DNA from: Candidatus Saccharimonadota bacterium
Lineage (GTDB): Bacteria; Patescibacteriota; Saccharimonadia; Saccharimonadales; Saccharimonadaceae
Direction of reading: 5' to 3'
DNA: 50,367 nt
NCBI GenBank assembly: GCA_010014665.1
Contig: RZYF01000002.1
Location: forward strand, 1 to 50,367
Shown here: positions 1 to 8,844 of the stretch, one piece after another
How positions within the stretch are numbered: the first letter of the stretch is position 1
Layout: each line of letters begins with the position of its first letter
Notes under the pieces: model-generated
What the model saw: the letters and a program-made list of their open reading frames with translations, nothing else
The model's database searches: none
What the model was told of the DNA's origin: nothing
Translations under genes and position numbers: made by a program

Positions 1-38
1 TCAATCTTGCCCCGATCCGCAGCCGTTAGATGACTCAT
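1..38 (-). CDS. 5' end of a minus-strand gene cut by the window edge (MSHLTAADRGKI...); possibly an IS30-type transposase N-terminus
   Basis: RC of 1-38 reads ATG AGT CAT CTA ACG GCT GCG GAT CGG GGC AAG ATT GA, preceded by AGGAAAGG. The 'HLTAADRGKI' start resembles IS30-family N-termini, but only 12 residues are visible. Confidence 0.3.
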   Translation of the reverse strand, partial: MSHLTAADRGKI

Positions 39-125
39 GTTAATCCTTTCCTGATTACATGTTTTATTCTAGCGGTTGCGTTTGATATTGGAAGTTAGGG
101 TAAGACATCTGTTACAATAGTTAGT

Positions 126-2054
126 ATGCAAAAAATAATCTTCGATACTAAAACCCGCCCACAAGATGATTTCTATGGTTACGTAAACAATTTTTGGTTG
201 GCCAAGAACCCCATACCAGCTAGTGAAACCCGCTGGGGGACTTTTGATATATTACGTGACAATTCATGGCGAGCTGTCCATGAAATCGTCAACGATCTAA
301 CAGCTATGGATACCCGGGAGATAACTCGTGACCAACAAACTTTGAAGCGTTTTTTTGAAAGCGCTCTGACATTTGATTCGCACGGCCAAAATCATATCGA
401 CAGCCTACTAGTTGAGAAACAGCTAATCGACGAAGTTTCTACCCAGTCCGATATCGCCCGTCTGATCGGTCGTCATCATAGGTTAGGCCTTGCGCCACTT
501 TTTACTGAATACACAGAACTCGACGACAAAAACTCTCAGATGCAAGTCCTGCGAATTCATCAAGCTGGACTAAGCTTACCAAACCGAGATTACTACCTAG
601 AGGCAGACACACGGATGGTTAAAATACGTACTGCCTACACTAACCATCTGGAAACTATTGGTAAAGTTGTAGGAAATCTAGCGCCAAAAAAGTCTAAAGA
701 GATTATCGATTTTGAAACCAAACTAGCCAAAGCTTCTTGGACCGACGTTGAACTACGCGACGTCCAGCGCAACTACACGCGCATGACGTTAGCAGAACTA
801 GAAAAACGTTATGCCAGCTTCGACTGGACAGCATTCTTCGACGGTCTGGGCTGGAAAAAACCAAGTGATCATATAGTCGTTGACCAGCCAACTTATCTCG
901 ATGCTATGTTCGGCCTACTTGATAAAACGCCGATTGAGATTATCAAAGAATATTTAAACTGGCATCTGTTGAACGGTTTCGTTAGTTGGATCGACCAGGC
1001 CGGATCAGACAAAAACTTTGCTTTTTACGGAATGATACTCGGCGGTATGAAACAGCAAAAACCCCTCTGGAAGCGGGCTACTATATTAGCCGACAGTTTA
1101 GTAATCGGTGAAGCTCTGGGGCGTGAATATGCTACTCGCCACTTCCCAGAAAGTTCCAAACTAGCAGTTACCGAACTAGTCAATCAGATCCGTGAAGCTT
1201 ATCATGTACGGATAGACCGTTTAACTTGGATGAAACCTGATACAAAAAAACTCGCCCATCGGAAACTGAACAATATAAAGGTTTTCGTAGGCTATCCGAG
1301 TAAATGGAAGGATTTGTCGTCACTGGATTTTAGTCAAAACAACTTGATTGCCAATCTGATGCAGGCTCGCGAACTAAATACCGATATAGAGCTTGCCAAA
1401 ATTGGCACCCCACCACCAAACGAAGAATGGTACATGAATGCCCAGACAGTCAACGCTTATAATCACCCGAATCGCCTAGAGATTGTGTTTCCAGCTGCTA
1501 TATTGCAACCGCCTTTTTACGACCCTACCGCGTCACAGGCCACCAACCTAGGCGGAATCGGCGCTGTTATCGGCCACGAATTGACTCACGGTTTCGATGA
1601 CCAAGGCGCCCAATACGACGAACAGGGTAACACCAACCAATGGATTAGTGACAACGAGCTCAAATCCTTTACCAGCCTAGCAGATAATATCGTGCGTCAG
1701 GCTGACGCTTTCGAAGCAGCGCCGGGTATATTTTTACAAGGCAAATTAATATTAGGTGAAGCGATTGCTGATATCGGTGGTCTAGCGCTGGCTGTAGAAG
1801 CCCTCGAGCACTCCGCAACCCCAAAAGAGTTCCAGTCTTCGTTACCTGATTTGTTTGTAAATTTTGCTCGCTGTGAATGTGGCGCTACCCGCTTGGAACG
1901 TGCTATAGAACTTGCCAAAACTGACCCACACCCACCTAGCCCATTTCGCGTCAACTATGTTGTCTGTCACATCGACACGTTCTATGAAGCCTACGATGTA
2001 ACCGAAACTGACAAACTATATCTACCACCAGAAAACCGCGCTAAGATTTGGTAA
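126..2054 (+). CDS. M13 family metallopeptidase (neprilysin/PepO-like), no obvious signal peptide
   Basis: 642 aa; zinc motif VIGHELTHGFDDQGAQYD, downstream GEAIADIGG, C-terminal PENRAKIW typical of M13. Confidence 0.93.
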   Translation: MQKIIFDTKTRPQDDFYGYVNNFWLAKNPIPASETRWGTFDILRDNSWRAVHEIVNDLTAMDTREITRDQQTLKRFFESALTFDSHGQNHIDSLLVEKQLIDEVSTQSDIARLIGRHHRLGLAPLFTEYTELDDKNSQMQVLRIHQAGLSLPNRDYYLEADTRMVKIRTAYTNHLETIGKVVGNLAPKKSKEIIDFETKLAKASWTDVELRDVQRNYTRMTLAELEKRYASFDWTAFFDGLGWKKPSDHIVVDQPTYLDAMFGLLDKTPIEIIKEYLNWHLLNGFVSWIDQAGSDKNFAFYGMILGGMKQQKPLWKRATILADSLVIGEALGREYATRHFPESSKLAVTELVNQIREAYHVRIDRLTWMKPDTKKLAHRKLNNIKVFVGYPSKWKDLSSLDFSQNNLIANLMQARELNTDIELAKIGTPPPNEEWYMNAQTVNAYNHPNRLEIVFPAAILQPPFYDPTASQATNLGGIGAVIGHELTHGFDDQGAQYDEQGNTNQWISDNELKSFTSLADNIVRQADAFEAAPGIFLQGKLILGEAIADIGGLALAVEALEHSATPKEFQSSLPDLFVNFARCECGATRLERAIELAKTDPHPPSPFRVNYVVCHIDTFYEAYDVTETDKLYLPPENRAKIW

Positions 2055-2193
2055 TATCAAAGCCAGTTAAGCCTAAGACGTAGCAAACGAACTAGCAAGC
2101 TATTAAATACAACTGATCGATTCGATAAGTTCCTGTTTAGTGCAGAAGTGATAAAATTTTGTCTTAAATTTAAAGTAATTTTGGCATGAGCGA

Positions 2194-2219
2194 GGCCCGC
2201 TAGTGTGCACTAGCGGGCC
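2194..2219. terminator. GC-rich hairpin at 3' end of island-1 gene
   Basis: GGCCCGCTAGTG-TG-CACTAGCGGGCC, perfect inverted repeat. Confidence 0.6.
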
Positions 2220-2227
2220 AATGGAGC

Positions 2228-2731
2228 TCAAGCTCCTTGAGTGGCATCTCCGAGTTCAGAGAGCCGTTGCTCCATGACTTCGATGAGTACCTTGGCGTAG
2301 TGGTGAAGCTTGCCACCGGCGTCAAATTTCTCGCCAGGCTGTCGATTGTCGGCGAAGCCTACGAAGACCTCACCTGCTTCCGAAAGCCCAAAGCACTGGT
2401 CCGGCACGCCACTATGGGGCCGAGTGAGGTCAGGCACTCTACTGAGGAGGTCGATGTGACACAGGAACTGCGTTGGGAACGTACCGTACGACTCCACGAG
2501 CTCTCGGTTGACTATGTCAGCCCAAGTGCGACGTTGAAGAATCACAAGCGGAACGCTCTTGAACCCCGCTTCATTGAGTTGTTTGCCGAGCTCAGAGATA
2601 CGTGCGTTTAGCTTATTGCACAATTCTGCCTTCTCCTCTTCGGCAATCCTGCGTCGGATCTCGCCATCAGCTTCTTCAGCCGTTCTGGCGAGTACTTCCT
2701 GTCTGATGGCTTCGCGCCTTGCGTCATCCAT
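2228..2731 (-). CDS. hypothetical protein, island 1 (N-terminal charged helical segment), GC-richer than neighbours
   Basis: 167 aa ORF; GGAAGG Shine-Dalgarno upstream of ATG; 3' hairpin at 2194-2219. A 124-aa ORF on the opposite strand is less supported. Confidence 0.6.
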   Translation of the reverse strand: MDDARREAIRQEVLARTAEEADGEIRRRIAEEEKAELCNKLNARISELGKQLNEAGFKSVPLVILQRRTWADIVNRELVESYGTFPTQFLCHIDLLSRVPDLTRPHSGVPDQCFGLSEAGEVFVGFADNRQPGEKFDAGGKLHHYAKVLIEVMEQRLSELGDATQGA

Positions 2732-2889
2732 CGCTTCTACCTTCCGTCGAGCTCCAAACTTTGCGGAGCATGGTTTTTTGGAAAAACCTTAGGACCTTAC
2801 TCCCAAAGTCAATATTACTTTACTATTTAATTGCATTTAATGCAACTTGTTCAGTATTTATAACTTTAAGCAATTTCCTGACCATAAAA

Positions 2890-2954
2890 CCTATGACGTA
2901 ACCTAAACTGACAAACTATATCTACCACTAGCTCGACGAGCTTATATCTGGTAA
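2890..2954 (+). pseudogene. remnant of the 3' end of an M13 metallopeptidase gene
   Basis: 2891-2954 matches 1991-2054 (offset exactly 900 bp) at 51/64 positions. It translates YDVT*TDKLYLPLARRAYIW* versus YDVTETDKLYLPPENRAKIW*. Confidence 0.75.
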
Positions 2955-2963
2955 CTACAAAAA

Positions 2964-3926
2964 CTAGTCAATCACCAAAAAGTCTGAAACCACTAGAGGA
3001 TCACCAGTAGTGGACATGGCTAGTAACCGGCAATCAGCAAAATCTTGTCCAGTAAAATGAAGATATACTTGTGAGGCAAATTTCATTTGTTGAAGTTTTT
3101 TTGGCGTAATCGCGGCAAATCCTCCACCTTGATGGTCGGTTTTGCGATGTTTTACTTCAACAAAGTATAGAACGTTGTCTTTTTTTGCGATTATATCTAT
3201 CTCGCACTGTGTCTTTTTCCAATTCCGTTCGACGATCCCAAAACCACGCTTCGACAGATAATCAGTTGCTAGGTTTTCAGAAGCATTACCGATTTCTCGA
3301 GTCGTCGTTTTTGTTTGAGTATAAGTCGTATCATGATGAAGTGAAGATACGTCATCTACGTTTTCCAAATATTTCTTTATCGGGCTAAAACTTCGTCTAT
3401 GTAGTGGTGTCACGCCGTATTTTTCAATTGCTTCACGATGAAGCTTCGTGCCATAACCGACGTGATGTTCGAAGCCGTACTGAGGATACAGTCTTGCCTG
3501 TTCAATCATATAGCTGTCGCGCGCTACTTTAGCGACTATCGAAGCTGCACTGACGCTAGGAACCAACAGATCAGCCTGTTTCATAGTAGTCACGTAGGGT
3601 GCTTTGCCGGTATCCAGCAAAAAATTAACCGTGCCGTCAAGAATAATCTGATGATACGGTACGCTAATTTGTTCAAGTGCCCGCCGACAAGCCAGTGAAC
3701 AGGCCTGGCTCATACCGATTTCGTCCAGTTCGTCAGCATGCACCCAGCCAAGACCAATCGACTTTGCTTTTTCACGCACCTTCGGTTCAAGTTCGCGCCG
3801 TTTTTTGTCGGTTAGTTTCTTGCTATCTGTCAGACCGTCGATTTCTACACCACCCAAAACTACAGCACAAAAAACCAGTGGTCCCGCCCACGGCCCTCTC
3901 CCGACTTCGTCAATTCCAACTATCAT
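2964..3926 (-). CDS. rnhB: ribonuclease HII fused to a YraN (UPF0102) endonuclease-like domain
   Basis: N-terminal MIVGIDEVGRGPWAGPLV..DSKKL..KVARD is RNase HII. C-terminal ATDYLSKRGFGIVERNWKKTQCEIDIIAKKDNVLYFVEVKHR is YraN. Confidence 0.9.
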   Translation of the reverse strand: MIVGIDEVGRGPWAGPLVFCAVVLGGVEIDGLTDSKKLTDKKRRELEPKVREKAKSIGLGWVHADELDEIGMSQACSLACRRALEQISVPYHQIILDGTVNFLLDTGKAPYVTTMKQADLLVPSVSAASIVAKVARDSYMIEQARLYPQYGFEHHVGYGTKLHREAIEKYGVTPLHRRSFSPIKKYLENVDDVSSLHHDTTYTQTKTTTREIGNASENLATDYLSKRGFGIVERNWKKTQCEIDIIAKKDNVLYFVEVKHRKTDHQGGGFAAITPKKLQQMKFASQVYLHFTGQDFADCRLLAMSTTGDPLVVSDFLVID

Positions 3927-3979
3927 GTAAATAGATTATAAACGTTATTGGCAATCTAGGCACATTTCTCTTAGTAAAC

Positions 3980-4008
3980 TTGACCTTTTTGATTGTGTGT
4001 GTTATGAT
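3980..4008 (+). promoter_or_regulatory. sigma70-type promoter of island 2
   Basis: TTGACC (3980-3985) - 17 nt - TATGAT (4003-4008). Confidence 0.65.
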
Positions 4009-4045
4009 ATAAGGGTTTCGTTGAGATAAATTCTCCGAAGCACTT

Positions 4046-4057
4046 TGACAGAGCAGG
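4046..4057 (+). repeat. island-2 inverted repeat, 5' arm
   Basis: TGACAGAGCAGG, perfect reverse complement of 4525-4536. Confidence 0.7.
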
Positions 4058-4136
4058 AACAAACTGTTCGACTGGTCTCAATGCGTGTGATATCTCGCAT
4101 GTATCGAGACCATTCGAACGAAAGGGGCATGAACAA

Positions 4137-4481
4137 ATGCTATTGGTCAACGAAGAAAGGTCGGCACTGCGACAAGTCAATCGTGCTGCCAGGAAGCTGA
4201 AGAAGCGGATCGACAAGTTGGAAAACTCCGAGAGATGGAAGAAGATGGAAGTGTGGGAGCGCTATCTCGAACACGACCACCTCATCTGGTCAGCTGTCTG
4301 GCACATCCCATTGAGGATGCACAAGAGCATCGCTTCCCTCACCTCCTGGCTCGAGAGCCGGGCCCTCCTCACAGACTACTACAAAGATAACCGCTCCAAA
4401 CCAACAAGAAGGGATGTTCGTGAATTGTGCGTGTACGCACTTCTGGTGAAGAGTGTATACGCCACAGAAGAAGTTCGCTAG
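4137..4481 (+). CDS. hypothetical protein, island 2 (basic, helical), GC-richer than neighbours
   Basis: 114 aa ORF; AGGGG Shine-Dalgarno 9 nt upstream of ATG; hairpin directly after stop. Confidence 0.6.
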   Translation: MLLVNEERSALRQVNRAARKLKKRIDKLENSERWKKMEVWERYLEHDHLIWSAVWHIPLRMHKSIASLTSWLESRALLTDYYKDNRSKPTRRDVRELCVYALLVKSVYATEEVR

Positions 4482-4483
4482 TT

Positions 4484-4507
4484 GGCGCGGGGCTTCGGCC
4501 CCGCGCC
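4484..4507 (+). terminator. 10-bp GC hairpin with TTCG tetraloop after the island-2 gene (no immediate U-tract)
   Basis: GGCGCGGGGC-TTCG-GCCCCGCGCC. Confidence 0.7.
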
Positions 4508-4524
4508 CAGGCGCTCCTTCTTGC

Positions 4525-4536
4525 CCTGCTCTGTCA
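4525..4536 (-). repeat. island-2 inverted repeat, 3' arm
   Basis: CCTGCTCTGTCA, reverse complement of 4046-4057; followed by TTTTCTC. Confidence 0.7.
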
Positions 4537-4570
4537 TTTTCTCTACAATTTATTTAGATTAATAAACCAA

Positions 4571-4600
4571 AACTCCCGCATAACGCGAGAGTTTGTTTTT
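4571..4600. terminator. terminator hairpin between island 2 and rplS (possibly bidirectional)
   Basis: AACTCCCGC-ATAAC-GCGAGAGTT followed by TGTTTTT. Confidence 0.6.
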
Positions 4601-4618
4601 GTACTTCAGTTTTAGGTT

Positions 4619-5143
4619 TTAACTATTGGCTTTGTGTGCAGCTTCAACAGCTTCAGCCTTTGCGTCAAGTTCAGCTTGCTTGGCAGCTTCTTCAGCAGCT
4701 TTTGCCTCAGCTTCTTTGGCTGCTTCTTCTTTCATACGAGCTTCTTCGGCTTCAGCTTCTTTGTCACGAACGTCGTTTACGCCTTCACGGTCAAATTTTA
4801 CAGCCGATAGACGAGCACTCTTCCCAGCGCGATCACGCAGATAACTGAGATAGTTACGTCGAACTTTGGATCGTTTGGTAACTTCTACTTTAAGGACGAG
4901 CGGGCTGTGTAGCAAAAAGCTTTTTTCGACACCGACACCACTAGCTATTTTACGAACAGTTATTCGGCTAGTCAGACTATTTTTGCGATCACAACGTATT
5001 ACTACACCTTCAAAAATTTGAGTGCGTTCTTTGTTTGCTTCTTTGATTTTTTGGTGGACGCGAACTGTATCGCCACTGCGAACGTCTACGACCTTTTTTT
5101 TCATGAATTCTTGGTTGACCTTATCGATAATAGCAAAACTCAT
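4619..5143 (-). CDS. rplS: 50S ribosomal protein L19 with Ala/Glu/Lys-rich C-terminal extension
   Basis: FMKKKVVDVRSGDTVRVHQKIKE...FEGVVIRCDRKNSLTSRITVRKIASGVGVEKSFLLHSP is L19; about 50-60 aa low-complexity tail. Confidence 0.93.
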   Translation of the reverse strand: MSFAIIDKVNQEFMKKKVVDVRSGDTVRVHQKIKEANKERTQIFEGVVIRCDRKNSLTSRITVRKIASGVGVEKSFLLHSPLVLKVEVTKRSKVRRNYLSYLRDRAGKSARLSAVKFDREGVNDVRDKEAEAEEARMKEEAAKEAEAKAAEEAAKQAELDAKAEAVEAAHKANS

Positions 5144-5235
5144 AACTCTCTCACTTTATTGGTTTAATATTTTACAATCAATTTAAGATTGTACCACAGA
5201 TACAGTAAAAAGAAAAGATGTATAATGAATGGTAT

Positions 5236-6367
5236 GAATTATGACGAATTAGCCCTAGAACTCCACGAAAAATATAAAGGTAAGATCAAAACCGCGCTAC
5301 GCGATACAACCGAACTAGACAAGACAAAACTAAGCGCTTACTATAGCCCAGGAGTGGGCGCAATCAGCCGTGCAATCGCCGAAGATCCCAGTACACTACC
5401 GAAATATACCTGGACCAATAATCTAGTTGCTGTTATTTCTGACGGTTCGGCAATTCTTGGCCTAGGCGACTTAGGACCAAAAGCAGCTATGCCGGTTATG
5501 GAGGGTAAAGCACTACTGTTTAAGAATTTTGCAGGAATCGATAGCGTACCGATTGTACTCGACGTTCATAGCGCCGACGAAATCGTCGATGTAGTTAAAG
5601 CAATCGCACCAAGTTTTGGGGCCATCAACCTTGAAGATATTTCGGCTCCAAAATGCTTTGAAGTTGAAGAACGACTGAAGGCTGAGCTGGATATACCAGT
5701 TTTCCATGACGATCAACACGGTACAGCTATAGTAACCTTGGCTGGACTTATAAATGCGATGAAAGTCGTTGGCAAAGAACTAGCGAACTGTAAAGTTGTT
5801 ATTGTCGGCGCCGGCGCTGCAGGAACGGCTATCATGAAACTTTTGCATAAATACGGTGTAGGCTCTATCATCGCTGTCGATAGCAAGGGAATTTTATCGA
5901 CTAAGAGAGATGATCTAAACGACGAAAAAAAAGCCCTTCTGCCATATCTCACGACTTCCATCTCTGGTTCACTTGAAGATGCTGTCGCTGATGCCGACGT
6001 GTTTATTGGCGTCAGTAAACCGAACCTTTTAACCGAAAAAATGATACAAACAATGGCTAGAAACCCGATTGTTTTTGCACTTGCAAATCCTCTGCCTGAA
6101 ATTATGCCAGATGTCGCCAAAAAAGCCGGTGTCACTGTCATAGCCACCGGAAGAAGTGATTTTCCTAACCAAGTTAACAATGCTATTGCCTTCCCTGGAA
6201 TATTCCGGGGCGCCCTAGACAACGGTGTTCAAAAAATCACTGACGAGCATAAGCTAGCCGCCGCTAAAGCTATCGCCAGTTTAATCGAAAACCCGACCGC
6301 TGATGAAATAATCCCATCAGTTTTCAACAAACAACTCGTCCCGGCAATAGTAAAAGTAATCGTCTAA
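5236..6367 (+). CDS. NAD(P)-dependent malic enzyme
   Basis: [72 protein letters not shown] opens at 5189; the likely start is MNYDELA, about 7 nt after TATAAT. Confidence 0.9.
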
Positions 6368-6642
6368 TATTGATAGATAATAATTGCTATAACCACAGTT
6401 ATCTGTAGTGTTGCGTTAATAATTTGCGTGACTATAATTGGACGTAATCTATGAACGATGCCATACAGCAAAATAGGTAATCCTAAAAGCAGTGTCCCAG
6501 CCCAGGTAGCCAAGGATACGTCGTTAGCGCTTTTATTAACAAGAATTGTAGATATCTGTGGCAGTATCATTAGTGGCTGAAATACACCTGCGAGTAGAGC
6601 CATTTTTTCGGTATTTCTAATTAGGGCTGAGGTTTGTTTCAT
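6364..6642 (-). CDS. small PQ-loop / SemiSWEET-like membrane protein
   Basis: GVFQPLMILPQISTILVNKSANDVSLATWAGTLLLGLPILLYGIVHR; three hydrophobic segments. Confidence 0.65.
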   Translation of the reverse strand: MKQTSALIRNTEKMALLAGVFQPLMILPQISTILVNKSANDVSLATWAGTLLLGLPILLYGIVHRLRPIIVTQIINATLQITVVIAIIIYQY

Positions 6643-6647
6643 AGTAA

Positions 6648-8267
6648 CTAAATAACCCTGTTGATCTCTTCTAGGGTAGTTTCACCTGCCAGCACTCGGA
6701 GGATACCGTCTTGAAGCATTGTCACCATACCTTCTGCCACGGCAGCTTTTTCGATAGCTTGAACACTTACATCCATAGCGTCACCACGTATAAATTCACC
6801 AATTTTTTCGGTTATAATCATCTGTTCCATGACAATAATACGTCCTTTATATCCAAGCGGTACTTCTTCGCTCTTGCCTGGTTTATAAAGCACATAATCA
6901 TCGAGGTTAGGTTTTGTAATATTATCAGGTAAAACACCTAGATTTTCACGAATCCAGCGTTTAGTTGTTTCATCGGGCGTGTAGGGTACCTTCGAAGCAT
7001 CATCGAGTTTACGTACTAAACGCTGTGAAGTTACCATCTTGACAGCACTTGAGAAAATCGGATTTTGTCCGATCATATCAATCATACGCGCAAAAGCAGC
7101 TGCCGAAGAACTAGCGTGAAAAGTCGTAAGTACTAAATGCCCAGTTATCGATGCTTGAATAGCAGTTTTAGCAGTATCAACATCACGAATCTCACCTACC
7201 ATTATGACGTCGGGGTCTAACCGCATGATAGCACGCAAGTTTTCACCGAAAGTTTTGCCACGATTGGTATCAACTGGAATTTGCGAGATACCTTCTAGAG
7301 CAATTTCTACTGGGTCTTCGAGAGTAATAATCTTCCTCGTCGTGTCATTGAGCGCATTGATTATGCTATAGAGAGTAGTGGATTTACCTGAACCAGTTGG
7401 CCCAACCATCATAACCATCCCGTGCGGGTGTGATATCACCTCTTCGACATGAGATCTGCGTTCTGGGTCTAAGCCGAGATTCTCAAGATTCAGCAGATCT
7501 TGATCAAACATAAAAAGGCGTACTACCACATCCATACCATACACCGTCGGCACTGTTTCAATACGCATATTTAGTATTTCACCGGGCTTACGAACTGAAG
7601 GATGTTGCATATGACCGGTCTGTGCATCAACTGCCGCCGTACTGATATCAGCGCGCGAGCCGAGCGAAGCCATGATAACGTGGTATTTCTCGTGTGTAAG
7701 ATAGGCTACCGGGTGTAGAGTACCGTCGATACGAAAACGTATACGTACTCGTTCTCTTTGATTTTCTACGTGAATATCGCTAGAACCCAAAATATCAGCC
7801 TGTTCAATCAAATAATCAAGTATCTTTTCACTGCTGACTCCGTCGAGGATTTTCGACACAGACGCTATAGTTTCACTATCACCTCCCGAAGCAATCACTA
7901 CATTATCATATTCAACCTCTTTTGGCGGATCATATCGAATTATGTATTCGTTATAACCTGATTCGGATATCAAATAAAACTGAATAATCTTACCATCTCG
8001 TCGATAAATAGCTGACAAATCACGGGTTTCTGATTGGGGAGTTTTTGATGTAATAGCAAATATAAAGCTAGTCGAGTCACTACCTACTTGCAGAGGAACG
8101 ATATGCATCTCACGCATCTCATAACCCTCTAGAACGCCCGATATGAGTGGTGAGGTGGTTGCTACCCCACGAGTATCAAAATATTTAATGCCTAGTAGCA
8201 CCGCACGTTGCTTGGTAGCGTCTTCTTCTCTATTGCGCCTAGCGTCTAACTGCTCATCATTATTCAT
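6648..8267 (-). CDS. GspE/PilB-family type II secretion / type IV pilus ATPase
   Basis: Walker A GPTGSGKSTTLYSIINAL, ITLEDPVEI, DPDVIMVGEIRD, TGHLVLTTFHA. ORF opens at 8447; ATG at 8265-8267 (MNNDEQL) avoids overlap with the 8335 gene. Confidence 0.92.
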   Translation of the reverse strand: MNNDEQLDARRNREEDATKQRAVLLGIKYFDTRGVATTSPLISGVLEGYEMREMHIVPLQVGSDSTSFIFAITSKTPQSETRDLSAIYRRDGKIIQFYLISESGYNEYIIRYDPPKEVEYDNVVIASGGDSETIASVSKILDGVSSEKILDYLIEQADILGSSDIHVENQRERVRIRFRIDGTLHPVAYLTHEKYHVIMASLGSRADISTAAVDAQTGHMQHPSVRKPGEILNMRIETVPTVYGMDVVVRLFMFDQDLLNLENLGLDPERRSHVEEVISHPHGMVMMVGPTGSGKSTTLYSIINALNDTTRKIITLEDPVEIALEGISQIPVDTNRGKTFGENLRAIMRLDPDVIMVGEIRDVDTAKTAIQASITGHLVLTTFHASSSAAAFARMIDMIGQNPIFSSAVKMVTSQRLVRKLDDASKVPYTPDETTKRWIRENLGVLPDNITKPNLDDYVLYKPGKSEEVPLGYKGRIIVMEQMIITEKIGEFIRGDAMDVSVQAIEKAAVAEGMVTMLQDGILRVLAGETTLEEINRVI

Positions 8268-8334
8268 GTTTATGTTTATAATTATAGCGCATTTATGATG
8301 AGTATACAGAAGAAAAAGCTGTATACTAAGTTTT

Positions 8335-8823
8335 ATGCGTTCAGTAATTCTAATCGCCCACAATATCAGGTCAACCCACAATATCGGATCAATCTTTCGC
8401 ACTGCCGAAGGCCTAGGAGTTGAAGAGATTATAATCAGTGGATACACACCATACCCTACGACACCTGACGATTCACGGCTACCACATATACGTAAAAAAA
8501 TAACCTCTCAGATACACAAAACGGCTCTCGGCGCCGAAACTATCGTACCGTTTCGAGTTTTATCAAATCCACCACTAAACGAACTGCAAGAATCGGGCTA
8601 CCGCATAGTCGGACTTGAGCAATCCAACCGTAGCACACCGCTTCAGACATATCCTGCACCGCAAAAAATCGTCTTGATGATAGGCGAGGAAGTAGATGGA
8701 ATTAAGCCAGAAATTCTTGAATTATGTGACGATATAGTCGAAATCCCTATGGTCGGCAGAAAAGAATCTTTCAATGTTAGTGTAGCAACTGGTATGGCTC
8801 TTTACCAATTTCTTGTTCTTTAG
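8335..8823 (+). CDS. TrmH/SpoU-family RNA methyltransferase
   Basis: HNIRSTHNIGSIFRTAEGLGVEEIIISG...MIGEEVDGI...VEIPMVGRKESFNVSVATGMALY (SPOUT motifs). Confidence 0.9.
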   Translation: MRSVILIAHNIRSTHNIGSIFRTAEGLGVEEIIISGYTPYPTTPDDSRLPHIRKKITSQIHKTALGAETIVPFRVLSNPPLNELQESGYRIVGLEQSNRSTPLQTYPAPQKIVLMIGEEVDGIKPEILELCDDIVEIPMVGRKESFNVSVATGMALYQFLVL

Positions 8824-8844
8824 TATATAATAGACTTTAGCACC

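Noticed and set aside
2237-2611. Plus-strand 124-aa ORF overlapping the island-1 gene
   Set aside because: Antisense to the better supported 167-aa ORF that has a Shine-Dalgarno and a 3' hairpin; likely a by-product of GC-rich codons.
8268-8447. N-terminal extension of the PilB-like ORF
   Set aside because: It overlaps the TrmH-like gene and its promoter; the internal ATG at 8265-8267 fits better.
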